The notes beneath the pieces were generated by a model that was not told where the DNA came from, ran no database searches, and worked only from the letters and a program-made list of their open reading frames with translations. 64,000 bases of DNA from Lachnospiraceae bacterium UBA7054 (GTDB taxonomy: Bacteria > Bacillota > Clostridia > Lachnospirales > Lachnospiraceae). The stretch spans positions 1 through 64,000 of the forward strand of contig DLAF01000050.1 in the NCBI GenBank assembly GCA_002492725.1, given 5' to 3'. Shown in pieces: positions 42,161-51,273 of this stretch (positions are counted from its first letter, which is position 1; each line of letters begins with the position of its first letter). The position numbers and the translations under genes were made by a program.

Positions 42161-44209
42161 TCAAGTGCTTTCCGTTTCCTCTTTCTCCGCGGACGTCCTC
42201 AGGGCAAAGTCGCTCCGATCCAGCGAAAAGTTCGGATTATAGTAGGGGTCTCCCTTTGCGAGCAGCTCCTTCCAGCGCTCTCGAAACAGCGCAGACTCCT
42301 TCTCATAGCGCGCCGCATTTTCCCCGCTGCCATCCGACCCTCTGGAGGCGGATTCATAGTGATACAGCTCAGCAAAGGGCGTAAATACATTCACGTATCC
42401 CGCTTTCCAGGCGCGGACACAAAGATCCACGTCATTTAATGAGACCGCAAAAGCCTCGTCCAGACCGCCCAGCTTTTCAAACAAAGCCTTGCGCATCATC
42501 AGGCAGGCGCCCGTCACCGCCATCACATTCTGCGCATAGCAGAGTCTTCCCATATAGCCAAGATTCTGGCTGGCCACGCGGTAATGACTGTGCCCCGCCG
42601 TTCTGTGTGCGCCGAGTCCCAGCACCACGCCCGCATGCTGGATCGTCCTGTCCTCATAGTAAAGCTTCGCGCCCACCGCGCCCACGTCCTCACGCTGTGC
42701 GTACATCAAAAGCTCCTCGATCCAGTCCGGCGTGATCACCTGCGTATCGTTATTGAGGAGCAGCACATACTCTCCCGAAGCTTCGGAAACGCCCAGATTA
42801 TTGATCCTCGAATAATTAAATTCGCCCTTATACGTAATCACGCGGACCGCCGGATTTTCCTGAATCTTTTTATAATAATCAAAAATCTCCTCCGTCGCAC
42901 TGTTGTTCTCCACCACAATGATTTCCAAATCATCATAGGTACTGCGCTCTAAAATGGAAGTAATACAGCGGCTTAAATCCTCCAGGTGATCCTTGTTCGG
43001 AATCACGATAGACACTTTGGGGTTTCCCAGAATCTCATATTTAATCTGAAAGATCGTCTCAAAGGCCTTTGTGGAAGTAATTTCAAAATTCCGAAAGCCC
43101 TGCGCCGTAAGATGCGCCGCCACAGCCCCCTTCGCCGCCTCGATCGCGTACGTTTTCGCATTGATATCCGAAGCGACGCTGCCCGCGTGCGATCTCCAAT
43201 AGTACATCAGTTTCGGCACATGCACCACACATTTTGCCCGTGCGGTAAGACGCAGGATCATGTCATGATCCTGACTGCCGTCAAACGCGGGGCGAAACAG
43301 CTCCATCCCATCCAAAAGGCGTCTTGCAAAAGCGCTGAAATGACAGATATAATTGTTTGCCCGCAGATTATCCGGCGCAAAATCGGGCTTGAAATGCAGG
43401 GTGATCATGTCGTCGATGGTACCGCTTCCCTTGAAGGTAGCCTCATCGCAGTAAATATAATCCGCCCCCTGCTCGCAAATCACCTTTGCATACTCGTAAA
43501 GGACGCTGGGATGCAGCACGTCATCATGATCAAACAGGGCGATGTAATTGCCCGATGACATGGCCAGGCAGGCATTGGTATTACCGGAAATCCCCTCATT
43601 TTTCGGCAGTTTCTTATAAAGGATGCGGCAGTACAGACTGCTGCGCGGGCGCAGATAATGCTTGTCCTGCTCCATATATTCCCTGCAGATCTGTTCCACG
43701 TAAGCATGTTCCGCATCCGATCCGTCCGCCAGACACAGTTCCCAGTTCTCGTAGGTCTGATTCGTCACCGATTCGATGGCCTGACGCAAAAACGCCTCCG
43801 GCGTATTATAAAGAGGCATGAGGATACTGAATTTTATCTCCTTGTCAAACTTTGTAAGCCGTTGTCTTGCCGCCTCCTCGAGCGCCGGGAAACTGGCCGT
43901 TCCGTACTGCACCCTGGCCTTCTTCTCAATGGCTTTGGCATTCAGCTTTCTGAGGATGCCCTTCAGGCTTCCGTAATAGCCCAAGCGCTCTTTTGTCCGC
44001 TGCAGTTTGTGCACCAGCATGCGCAGGGGTTTCGAGAGCCGCCAGGGAAGACTTCCCTTGATCCTCGCAAGCTTTGTGACCGCCTCTGCCTCGTTTTGCT
44101 CTGCCTCGGAAAGTTTCTTTGCAAGCGCCCTGCCTCGTTTCTGCTCCCGTCTGTAAGCTTCCTTATAATAGCGCAGCGCCTCTGTCTCAGACATATCCTT
44201 TCGTTCCAT
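42161..44209 (-). CDS. Double-domain glycosyltransferase family 2 (RfbF/RgpF-like)
   Basis: The start at 44209 has GAAGGG upstream and lies a few bases past the previous stop. The 682-residue protein has a coiled N-terminus and two GT-A domains. The first, about 100-340, carries KFSILMPLYNTPEAFLRQAIESVTNQTYENWELCLAD, ALFDHDDVLHPS and YYWRSHAGSVA. The second, about 375-620, carries VSIVIPNKDHLEDLSRCI, LLLNNDTQVITPDWIEELL and MMRKALFEKLGGLDEAF-VSLNDVDLC. Such double transferases build alternating linkages in polyrhamnose or O-antigen backbones. It follows the related 801-residue GT2 gene in the same operon. Confidence 0.9.
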   Translation of the reverse strand: MERKDMSETEALRYYKEAYRREQKRGRALAKKLSEAEQNEAEAVTKLARIKGSLPWRLSKPLRMLVHKLQRTKERLGYYGSLKGILRKLNAKAIEKKARVQYGTASFPALEEAARQRLTKFDKEIKFSILMPLYNTPEAFLRQAIESVTNQTYENWELCLADGSDAEHAYVEQICREYMEQDKHYLRPRSSLYCRILYKKLPKNEGISGNTNACLAMSSGNYIALFDHDDVLHPSVLYEYAKVICEQGADYIYCDEATFKGSGTIDDMITLHFKPDFAPDNLRANNYICHFSAFARRLLDGMELFRPAFDGSQDHDMILRLTARAKCVVHVPKLMYYWRSHAGSVASDINAKTYAIEAAKGAVAAHLTAQGFRNFEITSTKAFETIFQIKYEILGNPKVSIVIPNKDHLEDLSRCITSILERSTYDDLEIIVVENNSATEEIFDYYKKIQENPAVRVITYKGEFNYSRINNLGVSEASGEYVLLLNNDTQVITPDWIEELLMYAQREDVGAVGAKLYYEDRTIQHAGVVLGLGAHRTAGHSHYRVASQNLGYMGRLCYAQNVMAVTGACLMMRKALFEKLGGLDEAFAVSLNDVDLCVRAWKAGYVNVFTPFAELYHYESASRGSDGSGENAARYEKESALFRERWKELLAKGDPYYNPNFSLDRSDFALRTSAEKEETEST

Positions 44210-44214
44210 ACCGT

Positions 44215-46620
44215 CTACCCTTCCACTACCGTTATTTTCTGCTCTGACCACGCTATATAGTCTGTCATCTTTACTTCCTCGCCGGCCGCCTCATTTACAG
44301 TAAACATCCCGATCCGATACTCACCGGGCTGCACTTCCTCCCTGCGCAGACGCAGAACAAAACCGGCAAGTCCCACATGCCTCTCCCCGGGAAGAATCGC
44401 TTCCACATCCGTCCGATGCCAGTCCACAGGCGTGGCAAGATAGCCCGCGCCGTCTGTCCGCTGTAATACAATCTCCCGACGAAAGGCCGCATTGTCTGCC
44501 CCCGGCAGATAACTCCACCCCATAATCCAAAGGATGTCCGGCTCCTCCCTGTGAATCTTGTGCTGGGCCTCGGCCCTGTCCACCGTCAACTTCAGGCTTC
44601 CCCGCTTCGCCTTTTTGATCTTTTTGCGCAGAGGGGATTTCGGCAGAAACCGTGCCTCCTGCGTACAGAGCTGATCCTCGTAAGGAAACTTATAATTACA
44701 GGCATAATGTGATGCATTATCGATCAAATCCTTATGATAAAACGGATCTTTTCCAAAAAAGGACGGATGCCTTTGATAGAGCGCCTCCTTCTCTGAAAGA
44801 AGCCGTTCCCACTTTCCTTCATCCTCCTCGTCAAGTCCCCGGCTCAGTGATTCATAATGATAAAGGATCACATCATTTCGTTGTACGTTAAAGTACCCGG
44901 CCTCCATCAGTTTAAAGCATAAGTCCACATCGTTATAGGATACCGGCAGTCCTTCGTCCAGACCGCCCACCTCCTCATATTTCTTCCGCGCCACCATCAG
45001 GCAGGCTCCTGTCACGGCAGCCACATTATAGGTGAGTCGGTTTCTCCCGTAATAGTAATCTTCCTCATCGGGGAAGGTAACCAGCTTGTGAGAGGGACCG
45101 ATTGCCAGATTCGTCACGCCCGCATGCTGGATTTTCTCTGTTCCCGCATACCACAGCTTAGCTCCCACCGCGCCCACATGAGGCTGAATGGCCTGCCCCG
45201 CCATGCGCCCAAGCCAGCTTCCCTCAATGATCTCCATATCGTCATTCAAAAGAAGCAGCAAATCGCCTTTCGCGTACTTTGCGCCAAGATTACACATTTT
45301 GGAGAAGTGGAACGGCATGCGTGCATACACATAGGTAAACGCATAGGTTTTCTGCAGCGCCTTCATTTTTTCCTTGTTTTCCTCACTGCTGCCGTTATCC
45401 ACTACAATCCACTCGTAAAAACGGTAGGCTGTTCTTTCCCGAAACGAGCGCAGACATTTCTCAAGCACCTCCGGGTGATCTTTCGAAGGAATGATCACAG
45501 ACACCACCCGATGAGGGGCGATCGCCGTGTTTTCACTTCCTGACCTCGTGCAGCGTTCCCTGCCCGATACAGACGTGTCATAGAGCAGATGCCAGAGATC
45601 CGGATCTGCCCCCTGTTTTAATTCTGCCCGAATCCCTCTGCGCATCAGGGCGTCCTCCCTGACCGGTACACAGCTTCCGGAAGCGCTCACCAGATATCTG
45701 CCCTCGGCAAGCTCTTGCCTGAGTGCTTTCTGCACCGTCAAAAAGGCCTCCCTGCGGGACGGCGTCTGGGCAATTGCCCGCACGGTCTCGCCCGAGGGCC
45801 TGTAAACACTGTGGTAAAGCACTGCCTCCAAATGGCCGACGGCTTCCCTCCTCTTCCTAAGATTGCCCCCTGAAAGCTGCGTGATCTTCTCCTCAAGGCG
45901 CAGGCACAGCTCATAAAAACCGGCTTCGGGATCCTTCATGCTCACCATCCGATAATTCATACTGTCAAGCAAACCCGTCCTGACTGCCAGAAAATGTCCG
46001 AAATACTGGAAAGCAAGCAGGGTATCCGGAGAATAGTCCGGTTTAAACCAGGGTTCCATCCGCCTCATCAAATCTTCCCAGTAAAAATCCTCATCCGCAT
46101 AAGCCAAAAGGCAGGCGGTGTTCTTGGAAAAATATGTCTTTACCGCCGAAAAGGCAGAAAAAGAAATCATCCCTTCTCCATACGTGAGGATCAGTACGTC
46201 CGTCCCCGGCACAGCGATCTCCCGAAACCCGTTTACGGCAATCGCTTCCCCGCTTTCTATAACACCTGTATTCTTATTTTCACAGGCAGCAATCCACTGC
46301 TGATAAGGATCCATCTGCCGCCAAAGTTCTTCCTCATAGCGAAGGATATCTTCTTTCTTCGCCTCCGTGCGCGCAAGTTCCTCATCGGGGCCGTCCGCCC
46401 CTTTGAAACGGCGGGCAAGATTTCTGACCGGAGCCGCCGCTTTCAGCGCCATTCTGTAAAAAGAGCTCGCGCAGATACGGTTTAAATTGTCCTGTGCGTC
46501 CGCCTGCCGCCTTTCCGCGTCCGCAATGCGCCCCGCCAGCACAGTATTCTGTTTTCGTTCCTCCTCATAGGCCTCCCTATAAAAGGCCGTCCAATCATAG
46601 CGCTTTTTCTGTCCATTCAT
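44215..46620 (-). CDS. Large glycosyltransferase family 2 with degenerate first domain and C-terminal extension
   Basis: The 801-residue protein begins with a coiled segment (YREAYEEERKQNTVLAGRIADAERRQ). The region about 110-330 looks like a GT-A domain that has lost its donor-binding start: no VxxPxYN motif, though DYSPDTLLAFQYFGHFLAVRTGLL and PSGETVRAI remain. A full GT-A domain lies at about 370-600 (VVSVIIPSKDHPEVLEKCLRSF, LLLLNDDMEIIEGSWLGRM, MVARKKYEEVGGLDEGLPVSYNDVDLCF). A beta-rich C-terminal domain of about 120 residues (ILWIMGWSYLPGADN...) may bind glycan. The ATG overlaps the methyltransferase-kinase stop by one base (TGATG). Confidence 0.85.
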   Translation of the reverse strand: MNGQKKRYDWTAFYREAYEEERKQNTVLAGRIADAERRQADAQDNLNRICASSFYRMALKAAAPVRNLARRFKGADGPDEELARTEAKKEDILRYEEELWRQMDPYQQWIAACENKNTGVIESGEAIAVNGFREIAVPGTDVLILTYGEGMISFSAFSAVKTYFSKNTACLLAYADEDFYWEDLMRRMEPWFKPDYSPDTLLAFQYFGHFLAVRTGLLDSMNYRMVSMKDPEAGFYELCLRLEEKITQLSGGNLRKRREAVGHLEAVLYHSVYRPSGETVRAIAQTPSRREAFLTVQKALRQELAEGRYLVSASGSCVPVREDALMRRGIRAELKQGADPDLWHLLYDTSVSGRERCTRSGSENTAIAPHRVVSVIIPSKDHPEVLEKCLRSFRERTAYRFYEWIVVDNGSSEENKEKMKALQKTYAFTYVYARMPFHFSKMCNLGAKYAKGDLLLLLNDDMEIIEGSWLGRMAGQAIQPHVGAVGAKLWYAGTEKIQHAGVTNLAIGPSHKLVTFPDEEDYYYGRNRLTYNVAAVTGACLMVARKKYEEVGGLDEGLPVSYNDVDLCFKLMEAGYFNVQRNDVILYHYESLSRGLDEEDEGKWERLLSEKEALYQRHPSFFGKDPFYHKDLIDNASHYACNYKFPYEDQLCTQEARFLPKSPLRKKIKKAKRGSLKLTVDRAEAQHKIHREEPDILWIMGWSYLPGADNAAFRREIVLQRTDGAGYLATPVDWHRTDVEAILPGERHVGLAGFVLRLRREEVQPGEYRIGMFTVNEAAGEEVKMTDYIAWSEQKITVVEG

Positions 46621-48710
46621 CAGCTAAACAGTCCCCTTTTCTGCATCTGCCTGATCGTTTCTATCGGCATCGCGGTTACTTCCATGACCGCCTCCAGATG
46701 ATTCTCTTCCTCTCCGGGAAGACCCCTGAGAGACAAGGTGATATTCGGATCCTTCGTCGGAAAAGCATAGAGATCTTCCCCGACCTTGAAGCCATTCATC
46801 TGCATCTGTTTTCCCTTTAACGCAACCGCCTCCCCGTTCCAGACAATCTTTTTGATCCAGATCAGGCAGGAGCGATTCCCGGGATCGATCCGCAGAGCAC
46901 TGCGTCCTCTCCCAATCTTCACGGAAAGTTCTAACAGCCCCTCGCCGCTACGCACGACCTGCTCTCCATCCTCCTCCGGGAAGAAAGACTGCTCCTCAAG
47001 AAAGCCGCTGCCGGTATCTTCATAAATCTGTATGCGGTCATCTTCTGTGCAGTCCCGCAGTCCCTGGCAGATATCCGACAGAGAATAGCTCTTTTGGCCG
47101 ATCGCTTCCCGTATCTCAGCCATGGACAAACGTTTCCCTGTTACATATTTTTGAAACTTCATCTCCTGCCTGCGATACTGCTCCGCCTCCGCCTGCCCAA
47201 TTCCCAGCTTGTCCATTATTAAATCTACATTTAATTCATTTCTTTTTTCGTCTTCCAGCAGATAACAATAGATGGCACGGAAAGCAATCTCGCTCGTTTC
47301 AATCGTCTTATCAAAGGTCCATTCGCAATCAATTAAATGCCATGTGTTATCCAATTTATAACAACCGTTATCATCCTGCTCAACCATGATATTTGCGAAT
47401 ATCATGTCATAATCCGCGACCGCTTGTTCCTCGCCCACACTGATCCGTTTCAGGTACTCGTCAAAGAGGCTGTGAAAGCCTTCCAGATCCTTTTTCTCCA
47501 ACCGCTCATCCAAGATTTCTTCCAGCGTTTTTCCTTCCAAAAATTTAATCCTGATATAAGGTATCCCCTCTGCCGTCTGTTCCAGCTCTGCTTCATTGAC
47601 CGCCAGAAGACTTCCCCGATACCGCTCAGCCAACTTTTCATAGGCTTTTGCCGTGTCTTCCATATGCTTTTCAGCACCTTTTGATAACGGATGTTTTTCT
47701 ATAACAGGCCCAAATCCCGTGCTTTTTTGCAGGGTTTTGATCTGAAATTCCTCTTTTCTGTCATTGGAGTACTTGATATATTCCTCGGAGAGTGAAGGCC
47801 CTAACAGTAGAAAATAAGAATTGGAAAAAAGGGGAAACTGTCCTTCTCTGATCACGCTGTCAAAAACCCGCTTTTCATCAAAAAGCTGCAGCCTGTCCCA
47901 GTCAAAATTACGGTTGTTATCAGAAAGCTCTCCTCGCCTGGGAAGCCGCCTGTCCGAATACAGCGTCGTCATAAACTTATAATCGGGGTAAGGATAGTAC
48001 ATCTGCGCCTCCGAAAAGCCGCAGCGCTTTGCGATGGCAAGAAGGGCATCTTTCGTAAATGTCCTCACCACACCGCCCGCAGGATAGTCCTCAATTCCCG
48101 CAAAGTAGACGCCCAAATGATCCTCTCTGCACCCCGCCCAATACTTTAAACCAAATTTATTTTCGATGGCAATGGCAATGTGCCCGCCCGGTTTCAAGTG
48201 TTTTTTGATGATCTTAAGGAAATCCTCGTAGGGCTTCTCAGATCCGATATAGGCCTGCGCGTACTCAAAAACGCCGATCAGACAGATGTAGTCATAGTCA
48301 CAGGGAAGGTCCGGCTCCACATCCTGAAAATTTCCCACATGGATCGTTACGTTATCCGCATCCATGTGGCGGTAAGCGTTGATCAGACTGCGCTTTTTGG
48401 AAAGCTCCACACAGGTCACTTCCCCCGCCTTCCTCGAAAGTGCTCCCGTGATAGCTCCGCAGCCCGAACCGACCTCCAGCACCTTCATTGCACGGTTCAT
48501 CGGCAGCCACTCCACGATATTTTCCCGCAGCGGCGAAAAATGATAGAGAATTTCCCAGCTTTTGCGCTCTTCAATGATCCGCTGATACTCCACCGCAGCG
48601 CGGTCCCTGGCAATTGTAAGGAGCTCGTCCTCAATTTCCCCGTCGCAGTAAAAATCCTCGCCGGGGTAATGCGTCAAATCAAGCTTTATTTTTCCGACTT
48701 CTTCTATCAT
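46620..48710 (-). CDS. Methyltransferase fused to a kinase-like domain (WbdD-like candidate chain terminator)
   Basis: The 696-residue protein starts with a class I SAM methyltransferase: VLEVGSGCG at 77-85, acidic VELSK near 101, LIGVFEY at 144-150 and HLKPGGHIAIAIENKFGL. Residues about 295-490 look like a small-molecule/protein-kinase fold: KYSNDRKEEFQIKTLQ with a candidate nucleotide lysine, RIKFLEGKTLEEIL, catalytic-loop-like DYDMIFANIMV (433-443) and DFG-like HLIDCEWTFD (458-467). A third beta-rich domain fills 580-696. The order methyltransferase-kinase matches WbdD, the O9a O-antigen chain terminator. The gene overlaps wzt by 4 bases (ATGA). Capping by methylphosphate is inferred from this architecture and neighbour, not proven. 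Confidence 0.78.
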   Translation of the reverse strand: MIEEVGKIKLDLTHYPGEDFYCDGEIEDELLTIARDRAAVEYQRIIEERKSWEILYHFSPLRENIVEWLPMNRAMKVLEVGSGCGAITGALSRKAGEVTCVELSKKRSLINAYRHMDADNVTIHVGNFQDVEPDLPCDYDYICLIGVFEYAQAYIGSEKPYEDFLKIIKKHLKPGGHIAIAIENKFGLKYWAGCREDHLGVYFAGIEDYPAGGVVRTFTKDALLAIAKRCGFSEAQMYYPYPDYKFMTTLYSDRRLPRRGELSDNNRNFDWDRLQLFDEKRVFDSVIREGQFPLFSNSYFLLLGPSLSEEYIKYSNDRKEEFQIKTLQKSTGFGPVIEKHPLSKGAEKHMEDTAKAYEKLAERYRGSLLAVNEAELEQTAEGIPYIRIKFLEGKTLEEILDERLEKKDLEGFHSLFDEYLKRISVGEEQAVADYDMIFANIMVEQDDNGCYKLDNTWHLIDCEWTFDKTIETSEIAFRAIYCYLLEDEKRNELNVDLIMDKLGIGQAEAEQYRRQEMKFQKYVTGKRLSMAEIREAIGQKSYSLSDICQGLRDCTEDDRIQIYEDTGSGFLEEQSFFPEEDGEQVVRSGEGLLELSVKIGRGRSALRIDPGNRSCLIWIKKIVWNGEAVALKGKQMQMNGFKVGEDLYAFPTKDPNITLSLRGLPGEEENHLEAVMEVTAMPIETIRQMQKRGLFS

Positions 48711-50005
48711 TTCACTACCACCCTTGAATTCATATCATAGAACCCCACCGTATCCTTATCCGAGATCACCGTCACGCTCAGCGCATCGTACAGCCTGTGA
48801 TACACCGTGAAGTCATCCTCCTCATAGCCGGTAACGCCGAGAGACAACAGATAATCGCCGCCCTGCAGATTCATCTCCTGGGTAAAGGTGATTTCCTTGG
48901 TTTCCCCTGCCTCCACAGACTCCAAAAAAGCCTTCTCAAACATCGTATTGGTGCCCGTGATCTCCGTTCCACGCACATTCTTGATCGTAAAAGCAAATAT
49001 GGGTGTGGCAATCCTCTCCGCCATCTCCACCTTCATATGGATCGTGAACTCGCTTCCCTTTAAAATAGCGGAAGTTTTTGTCCCCTTCCCGTCCGTAATA
49101 TAGTATTCCGTGATCGTCGCCTTTTTAGAACCGTACTCCAGCAGTTCCGGATTTTTGGCCGCATCGACTTCCCCCGCCTTAAGCTTGCTTCCATCCACGC
49201 CCTTTGCCGCCATCTTTCTAAGCGTCTCATCTTCCAAAAGGCGCTCCCCCTCGGACTCAGGCGGTACATACTGCCCCACCAGCACCTGCTTGTAGGTATC
49301 GATCATCTGCTTCGGCGCTCCCTCACCCAGCTTGACGCCCTGATTTAAGAGCACCACACGGTCGCAGTATTTGCTGATACTGCTCAAGTCATGGCTGACA
49401 AAGACAATGGTCTTGCCCATTGCCTTAAATTCCTCAAACTTATGATAACACTTCGCCTGAAAAAAGACGTCGCCCACGGAGAGCGCCTCGTCCACAATCA
49501 AGATCTCCGGATCGATATTGATGGCCACCGCAAAGGCCAGTCGCACAAACATACCGCTGGAATAGGTCTTTGCAGGCTGATATACATAGTCACCGATATC
49601 CGCAAACGCCAGGATTTCCTCCAATTTTTGATCGATCTCCTTCTTGGAAAAACCAATCATTGTCCCATTTAAGTAGATATTTTCAATCCCGTTATACTCC
49701 ATATTAAAGCCCGCACCCAGCTCCAAAAGCGCGGAAATACGGCCATTTACCTTCACCTCGCCCGACGTTGGTGAAAGAACGCCCGTTATTATTTTAAGGA
49801 TCGTGGATTTGCCGGAGCCGTTGGTGCCGATGATGCCCACGCACTCTCCCTGCCTGATGGTCAGATCGACCCCTTTTAAGGCGCGGTGCTCCGTGTGCCG
49901 CTTTTTTCGCCCGATGTGCAGCGCCTCCTTTAAGCGGTCCGAAGGCTTGTCGTAGAGCTTATACACTTTTTGAACATTTTTGACCTCAATAGCGATGTTG
50001 TCCAT
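48707..50005 (-). CDS. wzt: ABC transporter ATP-binding protein with glycan-recognition domain (Wzt type)
   Basis: The 432-residue protein has an N-terminal ABC ATPase with Walker A GTNGSGKSTILK, signature YSSGMFVRLAFA, Walker B ILIVDEALSVGD and the H-loop VSHD. After a linker (about 250-295) a beta-sandwich Wzt_C domain follows: ATITEYYITDGKG, SEFTIHMKVEMAERIATPIFAFTIKNVRGTEITGTNT and GDYLLSLGVTGYEEDD. In Gram-negative O9a/O8 systems this domain binds the capped chain end and licenses export. It pairs with the permease gene upstream. The gap between the two genes holds a palindromic repeat, unlike the overlap on its 3' side. Confidence 0.92.
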   Translation of the reverse strand: MDNIAIEVKNVQKVYKLYDKPSDRLKEALHIGRKKRHTEHRALKGVDLTIRQGECVGIIGTNGSGKSTILKIITGVLSPTSGEVKVNGRISALLELGAGFNMEYNGIENIYLNGTMIGFSKKEIDQKLEEILAFADIGDYVYQPAKTYSSGMFVRLAFAVAINIDPEILIVDEALSVGDVFFQAKCYHKFEEFKAMGKTIVFVSHDLSSISKYCDRVVLLNQGVKLGEGAPKQMIDTYKQVLVGQYVPPESEGERLLEDETLRKMAAKGVDGSKLKAGEVDAAKNPELLEYGSKKATITEYYITDGKGTKTSAILKGSEFTIHMKVEMAERIATPIFAFTIKNVRGTEITGTNTMFEKAFLESVEAGETKEITFTQEMNLQGGDYLLSLGVTGYEEDDFTVYHRLYDALSVTVISDKDTVGFYDMNSRVVVK

Positions 50006-50021
50006 GGTTGATTCCTTATTT

Positions 50022-50166
50022 TATACTCAGGAGCAGATTTTGCACGCTATCCCTGTTATTCTTATCTCAGGTGCAGAGTTTGAGGGCTATCCCGGTGTTT
50101 CCCGAGCAACTGTCTGAGCGAAGCGAGTTTTGCGAGGGAACGAGGGATTCCCTCAATCTCTGCACC
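50022..50166. repeat. Tandem repeat plus palindrome between wzm and wzt
   Basis: Two imperfect direct repeats start near 50027 and 50068, sharing CTCAGG-GCAGA-TTTG and GCTATCCC blocks. The second copy also forms the left arm of a palindrome: AGGTGCAGA (50070-50078) pairs with TCTGCACCT (50159-50167) and TTTGAGGG pairs with CCCTCAA, with GAGCGAAGCGAG in the centre. It is within the presumed operon, so it may tune the transcript between permease and ATPase. Confidence 0.75.
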
Positions 50167-50168
50167 TA

Positions 50169-51203
50169 TTACAATACATCCGCAAAATGACTCCGCATCC
50201 TCCGAAATACCAGCGTCCCCACACAAAACATACTGATGGTGAAGATCCAAAAATAGGTAGATGAGTAAAAATGCTCCCAAAACCACACTTTCTCAAAAAT
50301 CGCGCTGCGGTAGCCATTCACCACATAGACCAGCGGATTGAGCTTAAATAACGTCTTCAAATTGTCGGTGGTAAGCATATTGATATTCCACATAATGGGC
50401 GTCACCCACATACCGATCTGGAGGGCAATGCTGATCACCTGCTGCAGATCCCTGATAAAGACAACCAAAGCGCTCGTCAGATAACTTAGGGCAAGCACAA
50501 AGAGAAAAAGGCAGAAGCTGTAGTAGACAATCTGCACCGTATAAATTGTGGGCGTATAACCGTAAGCAACCGCCAAAAGCAGCAGAATCCCCACAAAAAA
50601 CACATGGATGAAGGTGGCCGCGATCACCTTGATGATGGGCAGAATACTGATGTTAAACACCACTTTCTTGACCAGATAACTGTACTCCACGAGCGCCATC
50701 GTTCCCTGCGAAATGGCTTCCGAAAAATAAAACCAGGGCACCAATCCCGCCGTCAAATACAAAACATAGGGCGGCGTCTCGCCCCCCGCTGTTACAAATT
50801 CCACCCTGGCATCAAACACTTTGTCAAACACGATCCAGTACATCAACACGGTGACCACCGGCTGTGCAAGGGCCCAAACAATGCCAAGATACGAGCCGGC
50901 ATAACGCTTCTTAAAGTCATTTTTGGCCAGTTTCCAGATTAACCCCCTGCTCTGAAACAGCTCCACGGGAATCGTCACGATCCTGTCATAGTAAATGGAA
51001 AACATGATACAGGTAAAAGTAATCAGCACACAGCCGCTCACCTTCTTCATCCGCTCCGTCACCTGATCGGCCAGAGGATTGTGATGAACGACGAGCACCG
51101 CAGCCAAAATCAACCCAAGCCCCCAGAATATCATGATTGCTGCGGACTTAGGAATATTTCTCTTTTCTGCGGGGTTTTTTGTTTTTTGTCTCTTATCTGT
51201 CAT
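50169..51203 (-). CDS. wzm: ABC-2 type polysaccharide export permease (Wzm type)
   Basis: The ATG at 51203 follows GAAGGA. The 344-residue protein carries two extra N-terminal helices (about 22-45 and 55-80), then the ABC-2 permease domain: FKKRYAGSYLGIVWALAQPVVTVLMYWIVF, GLVPWFYFSEAISQGTMALVEYSYLVKKVVFN and about four further helices, ending LNPLVYVVNGYRSAIFEKVWF. Wzm/TagG proteins normally start near the FKxRYxxSxLG motif, so the first 80 residues are unusual. It forms the channel for the lipid-linked glycan with the Wzt protein. Confidence 0.92.
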   Translation of the reverse strand: MTDKRQKTKNPAEKRNIPKSAAIMIFWGLGLILAAVLVVHHNPLADQVTERMKKVSGCVLITFTCIMFSIYYDRIVTIPVELFQSRGLIWKLAKNDFKKRYAGSYLGIVWALAQPVVTVLMYWIVFDKVFDARVEFVTAGGETPPYVLYLTAGLVPWFYFSEAISQGTMALVEYSYLVKKVVFNISILPIIKVIAATFIHVFFVGILLLLAVAYGYTPTIYTVQIVYYSFCLFLFVLALSYLTSALVVFIRDLQQVISIALQIGMWVTPIMWNINMLTTDNLKTLFKLNPLVYVVNGYRSAIFEKVWFWEHFYSSTYFWIFTISMFCVGTLVFRRMRSHFADVL

Positions 51204-51273
51204 ACCACTGTCCTTCAGGCGCTCCACTTATTAGATGCCGCCTGTATTTCGCCAAATATAGCGGTGTGCCGCT

